A stretch of DNA of 8,036 nt from Desulfobacteraceae bacterium. GTDB taxonomy: Bacteria; Desulfobacterota; Desulfobacteria; Desulfobacterales; BuS5. Below the pieces are notes generated by a model that saw only the letters and a program-made list of their open reading frames with translations, was not told the DNA's origin and searched no databases. Shown one piece after another: positions 1 to 6,269 of this stretch. Location: contig JAUVKE010000104.1 in NCBI GenBank assembly GCA_030592105.1, positions 1-8,036 of the forward strand, in the 5' to 3' direction. Numbering within the stretch: the stretch's first letter is position 1; every line of letters starts with the position of its first letter. A program made the position numbers and the translations under genes.

Positions 1-87
1 CAAAGCATAACTCAAAAGTTTTTGCGCGGATTCCTGGGTGCGTTTGTCAATCTTGAACCGGTTAAAAAGGCTCTTGTAAGTGACATG
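1..87 (-). other. unrecognised open reading frame fragment, running off the left edge
   Basis: A minus-strand frame is open from just after a TAA (plus bases 88-90) down to base 1. It reads like protein: ...YKSLFNRFKIDKRTQESA..., rich in charged residues with a helical look. It has no ATG or GTG start in the window. It is therefore either the inner part of a broken gene continuing to the left, or chance. I do not recognise a family. It lies beyond the terminator that closes hicBA, so it is not part of that unit. It overlaps the start of the plus-strand GNAT-like remnant by only a few bases. Confidence 0.2.
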
Positions 88-191
88 TTACGTTCAACAT
101 TTCTTTCAACAGCAAAAATAGGCATCAGTTTTATAAAGAGGGGCTGGGCTACAAAGTTATAAAAGGCGATATGATTATTGTTGCTACGTAA
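84..191 (+). pseudogene. C-terminal remnant of a possible GNAT-family N-acetyltransferase
   Basis: After an in-frame TGA at 81-83, a plus-strand frame stays open to TAA at 189-191. It ends in NRHQFYKEGLGYKVIKGD followed by MIIVAT. This resembles the last part of GNAT acetyltransferases, where an N-x-x-x-x-FYxxLGY stretch (end of the acetyl-CoA-binding fold) is followed by a final beta strand. Upstream the same frame carries TGA stops at 54 and 81, and no start codon is seen, so the catalytic N-terminal part is missing. A hairpin begins at the stop codon, which suits a former gene end. The match rests on about 25 residues recognised by eye, so it could be coincidental. Confidence 0.35.
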
Positions 192-221
192 AATATAGGG
201 GACCTACGTCCCTTATATTTT
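190..221. terminator. bidirectional hairpin terminator
   Basis: The arms 190-203 and 208-221 pair over 14 bp (one G-U pair) around the tetraloop CTAC. The GC-rich top is GGGAC/GTCCC and the AT base is AAAATATA/TATATTTT. Read on the minus strand it begins 11 bases after the hicA stop codon, with the U-run forming the end of its 3' arm. Read on the plus strand it starts at the stop codon of the GNAT-like remnant and is followed by TTTTCCCTGTTTTT. It probably serves converging transcripts. Confidence 0.65.
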
Positions 222-232
222 CCCTGTTTTTC

Positions 233-475
233 CTATTTTTCATATCTATTTTTGAGCTTCTCATTAAAATCTTTATCAGAGATCTCAGCCTGCTTGAGGA
301 TGGTTTTTAAAGTCCACCGGTCAAGTTCCTTGTGATCGGGGATGATCAAGACGCTGCCGGTTGAATAGTTTTTGATTTTAATGTGGCTTCCCTTTTGGGT
401 AATCTTTTCATAACCGAGTTTTTTAAATATCTTAACGAGCTTGCGGCCGGATATCAGGACTGGTTTTGGGCTCAT
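233..475 (-). CDS. hicA: HicA-family mRNA interferase toxin
   Basis: This 80-residue protein has the size and pattern of HicA toxins, small double-stranded-RNA-binding-fold RNases that cut mRNA and are neutralised by HicB. Visible marks are an N-terminal helix (SGRKLVKIFKKLGYE), the G-S-H motif with presumed catalytic His31 at the start of a beta strand (GSHIKIKN), and the late IIPDHKEL stretch followed by TLKTILKQAEIS (about residues 44-66). The usual G-T-L before the last helix is here R-W-T-L. Its ATG overlaps the hicB TGA (ATGA), so the two are translationally coupled, antitoxin first; this is the reverse of the E. coli hicAB order. The terminator at 190-221 closes the unit. The family call is from motif and context; toxicity is inferred. 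Confidence 0.9.
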   Translation of the reverse strand: MSPKPVLISGRKLVKIFKKLGYEKITQKGSHIKIKNYSTGSVLIIPDHKELDRWTLKTILKQAEISDKDFNEKLKNRYEK

Positions 476-678
476 ATAGCAAGCTCACTTACCTTATATT
501 TGCCTTCAGGCAATATGATGTCCATGGGATCTGCTTCAAGGTAAAGCTCAATGGCTTCTTTAAGATTTTTAATGGCTTCTTGTTCTGTTTTGCCCTGGGT
601 AATGCATCCTTTAAGGGCCGGACAATACGCTGTGATATAACCGTCCATACCGTTCTCTATAACTATTTTAAGCTTCAT
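472..678 (-). CDS. hicB: HicB-family antitoxin, short form
   Basis: A 68-residue protein matching the HicB partial-RNase-H-like domain: an N-terminal strand (MKLKIVIE), then GYITAYCPALKGCITQGKT, then the helix TEQEAIKNLKEAIELYLEA (residues about 31-49). The protein ends soon after this domain. The C-terminal helix-turn-helix or ribbon-helix-helix DNA-binding domain of longer HicB proteins is absent, so autoregulation by this protein alone is doubtful. The start is supported by AGGAG at plus 685-689, six bases upstream of the ATG. It overlaps hicA by four bases and begins 39 bases after the clpA stop. By family knowledge it binds and blocks HicA. Confidence 0.88.
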   Translation of the reverse strand: MKLKIVIENGMDGYITAYCPALKGCITQGKTEQEAIKNLKEAIELYLEADPMDIILPEGKYKVSELAI

Positions 679-716
679 TATATACTCCTGGGTAAAAGCA
701 TGGGAAGGTAGGTTGG

Positions 717-744
717 GTTATAAATTTTTATATGCAAAAGTAAA
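717..744 (-). promoter_or_regulatory. candidate hicBA promoter at the clpA 3' end
   Basis: On the minus strand, TTTACT (744 to 739, 4/6 match to TTGACA) and TATAAC (722 to 717, 5/6 match to TATAAT) are separated by 16 bases. This predicts a start near 710 and a leader of about 30 bases containing the hicB Shine-Dalgarno. A perfect inverted repeat, TATAAA-tt-TTTATA (719-732), lies between and over these boxes and could be an operator. The region is AT-rich and overlaps the last clpA codons, so chance matches are likely enough to keep this tentative. Confidence 0.35.
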
Positions 745-2958
745 TTTTTCATTTTTTATATCTATGGAGACCCTTCCACCTTTTTCAAGATTTCCGAACA
801 GAATCTGGTCGGAAAGAATATCTTTTATCTCTATCTGCAGAAGCCTTGCCAGGGGCCGTGCCCCGTAATCCGGATTATGCCCTTTTTTTGCAAGCCATAA
901 GCGTGCTGCATCTGAAAGTGTAAGTGTAACTTTTTTTGCGGCCAGCTGATCTTTTATCTGATTTATGAATTTGTCCACCACCTTTTCCATAATTTTCACT
1001 GACAGGTGGTTGAAATTGATGATACCATCTATTCTGTTTCTGAATTCAGGGCTGAAGAATTTTTCTATAGCCTTATCCCCCTTGCTTTTTGCAGCAAGTT
1101 TAATGTCTCCGAAACCTATGGTATTGGTGCTGATTTCCCTTGAGCCCACATTTGAAGTCATTATTAGTATGACATTTCTGAAATCAGATTTTTTCCCGTT
1201 GTTGTCCGTAAGGGTTGCGTGATCCATAACCTGAAGCAGGATATTGTAAACATCAGGATGTGCTTTTTCTATTTCGTCGAGGAGGAGTACTGTATACGGA
1301 TTTTTTTTGATTCCGTCTGTTAAAATACCCCCCTGGTCAAAGCCTATATAGCCCGGAGGCGCGCCTATAAGCCGGGCAACCGCATGCTTTTCCATGTATT
1401 CACTCATGTCGATGCGTAAAAAATTTACCCCGAGAATGGCGGCAAGCTGTTGTGCCACCTCTGTTTTTCCAACACCTGTGGGCCCGGTGAAAAGAAAAGA
1501 ACCCACGGGCCCCTCAGGCTGTCCAAGACCGGCCCTGGAGCGTTTTATAGATGTTGAGATGGCTGCTATGGCGTTGTCCTGGCCAAATACCACAGCTTTT
1601 AATCGGGTTTCGATGTTTTCCAGGTTTGTTTTATCGGAAGCTGTGACGCTTATGGAGGGTATTTTTGCCATTTTGGCAATAATTTTCTCAATATCCTTTG
1701 GATTTATTCTTTTTCTTTTTAAGGGTGCAGTGATTTTTATATAAGCACCTGCTTCATCTATTACATCAATTGCTTTATCAGGGAGATACCGGTCATTTAA
1801 AAATTTTGCTGACAGCTCTGAAGCAGCTTTTAAAGCTGAATCAGTATAAATTATTCCGTGGTGTTCTTCATAAATAGTTTTAAGCCCTTTGAGAATTTTG
1901 TATGTTTCGTCTACTGAGGGTTCTGCTATGTCTATTTTTTCAAAACGGCGGGATAGTGCCCTGTCTTTTTCAAAATGGTTTTTATATTCCTCATATGTTG
2001 TGGAGCCGATGCATCTTAATGATCCGTCGGAAAGAGCAGGTTTTAATATATTGGATGCATCCATGGTGCCTGAACTGGTGGCCCCTGCGCCGACAATGGT
2101 ATGAATTTCATCAATAAACAGGATTACGTTTTTTTTGCTTTTCAGTTCAGATATGACCTGTTTTAAGCGTTGCTCAAAATCTCCCCTGTATTTAGTCCCT
2201 GCGAGCAATGCTCCCATATCAAGGGAGTAAATTTTGATATTTTCCATGATTCCAGGAACATTATTTTCATAAATTTTAAGCGCAAGTCCCTCTGCCATGG
2301 CAGTTTTACCCACTCCCGGGTCCCCCACATAAACAGGATTATTTTTTCGTCTTCGGCAGAGTACCTGAATAGTTCTTTCGATTTCCTGTTCACGCCCTAT
2401 GAGGGGATCAATTTTCCCCTGGGCTGCCTGGTGGATCAGTTCAACTGTATATATTTCAAGGGGATCTTTCTTTTTTTTCTTTTTTTCGGAGGGCTTTGCG
2501 ATATTTTGGTCTCTCCCCTTTTGGGCATCTTTTAAGTCGTTGTGGGAAATATAATATACTATATCATAACGGGTGATCCCCTCTGCTTCAAGGAAATATG
2601 CTGCATGGGAGTCTTTTTCGTTAAATATCGACACAAGAATATCCGCAACTGTGACCTCTTTTTGTTCCGCCGATTTTACATGGTTAACAGCTCTTTGTAT
2701 CATTCTCTGGAAGCCCATGGTCTGCTGAAGGAGCTGATTGCTCTGGTCTGATATTTTTTCAAGCTTGTTATTAAAAAAATCTTCCAGTTTTTTTTTGATA
2801 TTATTAACTTCTCCACCACATTTGGTGATGATGTCGATCCCCTTGGTGTCGTGCAAAATAGCATAGAGCATATGCTCTATGCAGATATACTCATGGCTTC
2901 TTTGTTTTGCCTCTTTTATGGCAAATTCAAGGGTGCGGCTGAGGTCTTTATTAATCAT
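718..2958 (-). CDS. clpA: ATP-dependent Clp protease ATP-binding subunit ClpA
   Basis: A 746-residue class I Clp/Hsp100 unfoldase, close to the ~758 of E. coli ClpA. It unfolds substrates and feeds them to the ClpP peptidase in the cytoplasm. Domains: Clp N-domain (about 1-145, the ClpS docking site); a lysine-rich linker (159-164); D1 with Walker A GDPGVGKT (212-219), pore loop GTKYRGDFE (254-262), Walker B ILFIDEIH (279-286) and arginines in ALSRRFE (334-340); D2 with Walker A GPTGVGKT (492-499), pore loop GAPPGYIGF (532-540), Walker B LLLDEIEKAHPD and sensor 2 GARPLARL (699-706). The IGF loop (614-616), which inserts into ClpP clefts, marks it as a ClpP partner rather than ClpB, and it lacks the ClpB middle coiled coil. 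It starts three bases after the clpS stop. No clpP is in the window. Confidence 0.97.
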   Translation of the reverse strand: MINKDLSRTLEFAIKEAKQRSHEYICIEHMLYAILHDTKGIDIITKCGGEVNNIKKKLEDFFNNKLEKISDQSNQLLQQTMGFQRMIQRAVNHVKSAEQKEVTVADILVSIFNEKDSHAAYFLEAEGITRYDIVYYISHNDLKDAQKGRDQNIAKPSEKKKKKKDPLEIYTVELIHQAAQGKIDPLIGREQEIERTIQVLCRRRKNNPVYVGDPGVGKTAMAEGLALKIYENNVPGIMENIKIYSLDMGALLAGTKYRGDFEQRLKQVISELKSKKNVILFIDEIHTIVGAGATSSGTMDASNILKPALSDGSLRCIGSTTYEEYKNHFEKDRALSRRFEKIDIAEPSVDETYKILKGLKTIYEEHHGIIYTDSALKAASELSAKFLNDRYLPDKAIDVIDEAGAYIKITAPLKRKRINPKDIEKIIAKMAKIPSISVTASDKTNLENIETRLKAVVFGQDNAIAAISTSIKRSRAGLGQPEGPVGSFLFTGPTGVGKTEVAQQLAAILGVNFLRIDMSEYMEKHAVARLIGAPPGYIGFDQGGILTDGIKKNPYTVLLLDEIEKAHPDVYNILLQVMDHATLTDNNGKKSDFRNVILIMTSNVGSREISTNTIGFGDIKLAAKSKGDKAIEKFFSPEFRNRIDGIINFNHLSVKIMEKVVDKFINQIKDQLAAKKVTLTLSDAARLWLAKKGHNPDYGARPLARLLQIEIKDILSDQILFGNLEKGGRVSIDIKNEKFTFAYKNL

Positions 2959-2961
2959 AAT

Positions 2962-3276
2962 TTAAGCGATCTCCATGGTGCATTTTAAGGGGAAACCCAT
3001 CTCTTTTGCGAGTAAATGGACTGTTTTTACCTTTGTTTCCGCAATTTCACAGGTATATACTCCGCATATTCCCATACCCTCTTTGTGAACTTTAAGCATG
3101 ATAATAGTTGCAGCTTCAGTCGATTTGTTAAAAATAGTTTCCAGGATTTTAACGACAAATTCCATTGACGTATAATCGTCGTTATGAAGCAGAACCCTGT
3201 ACATGGGAGGCTCTTCATTTTTTTCGTTTTCTCTGGAAACTGTCTGCTTTTTGAGTTTAGTATCTGGTAAGTTCAT
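2962..3276 (-). CDS. clpS: ClpS, N-degron adaptor of ClpAP
   Basis: A 104-residue adaptor that binds N-terminal destabilising residues (Leu, Phe, Tyr, Trp) and hands the substrate to the ClpA N-domain. A flexible charged N-terminal tail (about 1-24) is followed by the core. The conserved [18 protein letters not shown] segment carries the binding-pocket residues N32, D33 and D34, and H64 in MLKVHKEG completes the pocket. The methionine of EFVV-type gate helices is present (Met38). The length matches E. coli ClpS (106). It is directly followed by clpA, the standard arrangement. The 51-base gap to the SAM transferase upstream shows no convincing terminator, promoter or Shine-Dalgarno; the ATG is chosen because it is the first one of a family-length frame. 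Confidence 0.97.
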   Translation of the reverse strand: MNLPDTKLKKQTVSRENEKNEEPPMYRVLLHNDDYTSMEFVVKILETIFNKSTEAATIIMLKVHKEGMGICGVYTCEIAETKVKTVHLLAKEMGFPLKCTMEIA

Positions 3277-3327
3277 AATTCATTTTGCTAATATAAAAAA
3301 GGTGCAACTGTTCATGTATTAACCGGT

Positions 3328-4188
3328 TCAAAAATGCTCTGGTTTGAGAATAAAAGCAGGTTGTTTTATTAAGCCATGATTTTGTTGACGGGTGTGAATC
3401 CTGACTTTATCCCCTTTTTGTGCTTTAAAATACTGCTTTGCATTTCCACAATTAACCGATATTTCAAGATACCCCTTACTGCCGATTATGGCAAGGGGAG
3501 ATTGTATATTTACGCTTTTATAATTGTTAGATAATCCGTGGATTATTTTATTCCCCAGTATGATTTTAATATCGTTATTTGTTTTTTGATTTATAATTTT
3601 TTCTATGAAATCAGCATCTATATTTGTAATCAGGTTGCCGAAGCGGTCAATGAATATGACCGATCCTTTTATTCCGCCATCGGATAAAGTCTGCGGGACC
3701 GGCATTTTTATTTGTGTCAGTTTTTCCCCATCAATGGGGGAGCCGATCTCATGCAGTTTCACGCCGCTTGTTATATGTGCTGCAACCGGCGCGAAAATAT
3801 CCCTTCCATGGAATGTTCTGCTTATGTTTTTTAAAAAATATTTTGAGTTGTCAACGGATATTATAAAATTATCTTTTTTGCTGTTGATTAACAGCGCAAG
3901 AAGGCCGTTATCTGGAGCAAGAAAAATATGTCCATCTTTTTCAAGAGCTATAACAGACCGGGAGCTCCCAACGCCAGGGTCAACCACAAGAACATGAATT
4001 GTCCCTTTTGGAAAATATTTATAGGATGATTTAATTGTATATGCTGCCTGAACTATATCCTGGGGATCTATCTGGTGGGTAAGATCAATTATTTTTGCCT
4101 GGGGATTTATGGAGAGTATTACCCCCTTCATCAGGCCAACATATTCATCAGCAAGGCCAAAGTCTGTTAAGAGAGTAATTAAAGGCAT
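3328..4188 (-). CDS. SAM hydroxide adenosyltransferase (DUF62 family)
   Basis: A 286-residue member of the former DUF62 family, related to fluorinase and chlorinase. Family members split S-adenosylmethionine into adenosine and methionine using a hydroxide ion. Seen here: N-terminal ITLLTDFGLADEYVGLMKG (SAM-binding region with the D-F-G start), HVLVVDPGVGSSR with Asp70 and Arg77, and RTFHGRDIFAP with His127. These fit the Asp-Arg-His triad that activates water. The C-terminal domain has DRFGNLITN (181-189) and a terminal beta domain. The halogenases use other active-site residues, so hydrolysis is the better call. The start is the first in-frame ATG, with a weak GGGAAG about 11 bases upstream. 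The physiological role is unclear in the family. Its upstream side is now occupied by the 252-bp element. Confidence 0.92.
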   Translation of the reverse strand: MPLITLLTDFGLADEYVGLMKGVILSINPQAKIIDLTHQIDPQDIVQAAYTIKSSYKYFPKGTIHVLVVDPGVGSSRSVIALEKDGHIFLAPDNGLLALLINSKKDNFIISVDNSKYFLKNISRTFHGRDIFAPVAAHITSGVKLHEIGSPIDGEKLTQIKMPVPQTLSDGGIKGSVIFIDRFGNLITNIDADFIEKIINQKTNNDIKIILGNKIIHGLSNNYKSVNIQSPLAIIGSKGYLEISVNCGNAKQYFKAQKGDKVRIHTRQQNHGLIKQPAFILKPEHF

Positions 4189-4204
4189 GGAGGTATCTTC
4201 CCTT

Positions 4205-4212
4205 AAGTATTA
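4205..4212. repeat. left 8-bp target-site duplication of the palindromic element
   Basis: AAGTATTA lies immediately outside the left terminal repeat. It matches AAATATTA (4465-4472), immediately outside the right terminal repeat, at 7 of 8 positions. This is what an 8-bp staggered insertion followed by one point change would leave. Confidence 0.6.
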
Positions 4213-4464
4213 GTAACTATTCAGCTAATATGTACGGCAGCAGGTATAATCTGATTAAATCATGAAAAACTCACAGATGAGAGGTCGTAAAGAAAGAATC
4301 TGTTAAAAATATAAGCTTGCGTAATAGTATACCAGAAAACAATGTTAATAAGTTCAGTCCTGATGGATTCTTTCTTAACGCTCTCTAATCTGTTCAAACA
4401 ATTTCAAAGTTTTAATCAGATCATACCTGCTGCGTATTTTAAGTCGGCGACGCTGAATAGTTAC
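4213..4464. mobile_element. 252-bp MITE-like palindromic element with GTAACTATTCAGC ends
   Basis: Perfect 13-bp terminal inverted repeats GTAACTATTCAGC (4213-4225) and GCTGAATAGTTAC (4452-4464) bound the element. Inside are two more paired arms: 4237-4259 with 4411-4433 (22 of 23 bp) and 4286-4300 with 4366-4380 (14 of 15 bp), leaving a 65-base central loop. The element fills nearly all of the ruvB to SAM-transferase gap and contains no plausible gene. An 8-bp near-duplication flanks it. It therefore looks like a non-autonomous (MITE-type) element mobilised by a transposase encoded elsewhere. Ends starting 5'-GTAA with 8-bp duplications are reported for the IS66 family, so an IS66-like parent is possible; this is inference. 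As RNA it could form a long stem and so terminate, stabilise or divide the message. Confidence 0.75.
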
Positions 4465-4472
4465 AAATATTA
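4465..4472. repeat. right 8-bp target-site duplication, abutting the ruvB stop codon
   Basis: AAATATTA directly follows the right terminal repeat and directly adjoins the ruvB TAA (4473-4475). It differs from the left copy AAGTATTA by one base. Confidence 0.6.
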
Positions 4473-5510
4473 TTACAATTCATTTGCCTGGGGAAGTATT
4501 CCCAGGTGGTGGTAAGCCGCCTTGGGGGTTATTCTTCCTGAGGCAGTTCTTAGAACCATTCCAATCTTTAAAAGGTACGGTTCAACAATGTCTACAAGGG
4601 TATCAGTCTCTTCCTGCAATGTGGCTGCAATGGCCTCAATTCCCACGGGGCCTCCCTTGTAATAATCGATTATGGTTTTAAGATATCGTATGTCCAGATT
4701 GGTCAAACCTTGTGCATCGACCCCTTCAAGGGTAAGGGCTGCTTCGACGGTCCCCTTTGTTATGGTACCGTCGAATCTTACCTGGGAATAATCCCTGACC
4801 CGTTTTAAAAGCCTGTTTAATATTCTTGGAGTCCCCCTTGAACGTTTTGCAAGTTCAGATGCACTATGGTCATCCATGGCGACTTTAAGGAGGGCGGCTG
4901 AGCGTTTTGCAATTTTTATAAGCTCTTTTTCATTATAAAAATCGAGGTGTCTGAGGATCCCGAATCTGTCCCTTAAAGGTGAAGACAAGAGCCCTGTTCT
5001 GGTTGTTGCCCCTAAAAGTGAAAACCTGTTCAAACGGTATCTGTGGCTCCGGGCGTGAATCCCTTTGTCAAAAATGAAATCGACCGCAAAATCCTCCATG
5101 GCGGGGTATAGAAATTCCTCAACAATCTTTGGTGTTCTGTGTATTTCATCAATAAATAAAATATCCCCCTCTTCCAGGTGGGTGAGAATTCCTATGAGAT
5201 CTCCCCCCTTTTCTAGTGCAGGGCCTGATGTAAGAGTAATTTTTTTACCCATCTCGTTTGCAATAATATGGGCAAGGGTTGTTTTTCCCAGCCCAGGGGG
5301 GCCGTGGAAAAGAATATGATCTATTGGCTCCTTGCGCAGCGTGGCAGCTTTGATTGCGATGGTGAGGGCTTCAACTGTTTCCGGCTGTCCCACATATTCG
5401 GGCAAGAGTTTAGGCCTCAGGGATAATATTTCCGGCTCCATATCAGAGGGCTGCACAGAACCTTGCAGAATACTGTTTTCTGATGAAACAGTGAGGATAG
5501 TATCTGTCAT
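4473..5510 (-). CDS. ruvB: Holliday junction branch migration ATPase RuvB
   Basis: A 345-residue AAA+ motor that forms hexameric rings on DNA flanking a RuvA-bound Holliday junction and drives branch migration. Seen: a variable N-terminal tail (about 1-27), [12 protein letters not shown], Walker [10 protein letters not shown] (70-78), Walker [11 protein letters not shown] (116-125), sensor 1 GATTRTG (167-173), arginine finger region SPLRDRFG (177-184), sensor 2 RGTPRI (225-230) and a C-terminal winged helix. The wing reads [17 protein letters not shown], whereas most RuvB proteins have RTPRGR; the lost Pro and Arg lie in a DNA-contact loop. The length is normal for the family. The ATG overlaps the ruvA TGA by four bases, indicating translational coupling. 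The stop codon directly abuts the flanking duplication of the 252-bp element. Confidence 0.97.
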   Translation of the reverse strand: MTDTILTVSSENSILQGSVQPSDMEPEILSLRPKLLPEYVGQPETVEALTIAIKAATLRKEPIDHILFHGPPGLGKTTLAHIIANEMGKKITLTSGPALEKGGDLIGILTHLEEGDILFIDEIHRTPKIVEEFLYPAMEDFAVDFIFDKGIHARSHRYRLNRFSLLGATTRTGLLSSPLRDRFGILRHLDFYNEKELIKIAKRSAALLKVAMDDHSASELAKRSRGTPRILNRLLKRVRDYSQVRFDGTITKGTVEAALTLEGVDAQGLTNLDIRYLKTIIDYYKGGPVGIEAIAATLQEETDTLVDIVEPYLLKIGMVLRTASGRITPKAAYHHLGILPQANEL

Positions 5511-6124
5511 GGATTTTGTTTCCCTTTATAAATTTCATCGAACAGTTGTTCCGGGGTTTTGATCGATTTTTTACGTTTTAATGCCTCTGATATCATTTTT
5601 TTTGCTTCCGAGTGTTTGTGCCCCAGCTGTTCAACAAGTACATTGAGTACCTGCAGGGAAAAATCTTTGTCATTGTAAATCTGCGCCTGTTCCCCGCTGC
5701 TTGCCAATGCAAATTTATCCATCCTCCCGCAAAGGGAGGCAATAATTTTTTCTGCTGTTCTGCTTCCAATACCATTTAATTGTTTGAGTCTGTTTACATT
5801 TTTTGATTCTATGGCAGTGGCAATTTCAGGAACGGGTATATGCAATGCCTTTATCGCTTTTAAGGGGCCTATGTCTGAAACAGAAATAAAATATTGAAAA
5901 AATTCTTTTTCAATTTCATGGTTAAAGCCGATTAATACAGGCTTTGGCTGTCTTTCGGTTTGATGGTAATATATATAAAAGGAAATTTCATCACCCTTTT
6001 TTTTCTCTTTAAGGGTTTGCATTACAAAAGCAGGAACAAGGACTTCATATCCGATGTAACCGGATAAAATCAGTACCTTGTCATCTTCTTTTTTAAAAAG
6101 TTTTCCTTCTATATAACCTATCAT
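5507..6124 (-). CDS. ruvA: Holliday junction branch migration subunit RuvA
   Basis: RuvA tetramers bind the Holliday junction as a flat platform and load RuvB. The start is placed at the ATG giving MIGYIEGKL, which matches the conserved RuvA N-terminus and yields 205 residues (E. coli 203). The frame stays open for 28 codons further to an ATG at 6208, but that extension (MDYEVSARQ...) does not look like RuvA. Domains: OB fold (1-67), two helix-hairpin-helix motifs (about 75-94, and 113-130 with [12 protein letters not shown]), an acidic linker near 140-155 and the RuvB-binding C-terminal helices (155-205). The loop between OB strands reads HQTERQPKP where E. coli has the acidic pin REDAQ, so it is longer and less acidic. 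The ribosome binding site is weak. The stop codon overlaps the ruvB start. Confidence 0.95.
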   Translation of the reverse strand: MIGYIEGKLFKKEDDKVLILSGYIGYEVLVPAFVMQTLKEKKKGDEISFYIYYHQTERQPKPVLIGFNHEIEKEFFQYFISVSDIGPLKAIKALHIPVPEIATAIESKNVNRLKQLNGIGSRTAEKIIASLCGRMDKFALASSGEQAQIYNDKDFSLQVLNVLVEQLGHKHSEAKKMISEALKRKKSIKTPEQLFDEIYKGKQNP

Positions 6125-6269
6125 GTTGGAACCAGCAAATATTGTTTGAGCGATTAGATGGTGTGAATTGTATTGGGCAGTCTGTCGGGCGGATACTTCA
6201 TAGTCCATTATCAGCGGCCATCGGTGGAGCTGTAGATTGTCAGGTAATTACCCGCCTATATATAGATCG
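6125..6269 (-). other. unexplained part of the ruvC-ruvA gap
   Basis: Between the stop of the truncated DUF4160 frame and the ruvA ATG lie 145 bases with no recognisable gene. The minus frame in phase with ruvA is open across most of this stretch (...HRWPLIMDYEVSARQTAQ...), but it has no Shine-Dalgarno and no RuvA likeness. A perfect 10-bp palindrome GGTAATTACC sits at 6243-6252. The base composition is more GC-rich than the AT-rich flank at 6270-6300. It may be foreign sequence inserted together with the DUF4160 remnant. Confidence 0.3.

Noticed and set aside
466..711. Plus-strand open frame opposite hicB
   Set aside because: It lies wholly antisense to hicB, which has a family match, a good Shine-Dalgarno and the ATGA overlap with hicA.
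1394..2535. Several plus-strand open frames opposite clpA (for example 1394-1744 and 2170-2535)
   Set aside because: They are shadows of the conserved ClpA ATPase coding sequence on the other strand, with no independent family signal.
3277..3327. Promoter for clpS in the 51-base gap (TTGCAC and TATATT are present)
   Set aside because: The two boxes are only a few bases apart, and neither has an acceptable partner at 16-18 bases.
3605..3997. Plus-strand open frame of 130 codons opposite the SAM hydroxide adenosyltransferase
   Set aside because: The minus-strand gene has a full set of family motifs over the same bases; the plus frame reads as its antisense.
4213..4464. The repeated arms as a CRISPR array or as an integron attC site
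   Set aside because: The copies are inverted, not direct, and are not regularly spaced; there is no cas gene or integrase, and the ends with a flanking duplication fit a transposed element better.
6125..6208. N-terminal extension of RuvA by 28 residues from the ATG at 6206-6208
   Set aside because: RuvA proteins begin at MIGYIEGKL or a near match, the extension shows no family likeness, and no ribosome binding site precedes the upstream ATG.
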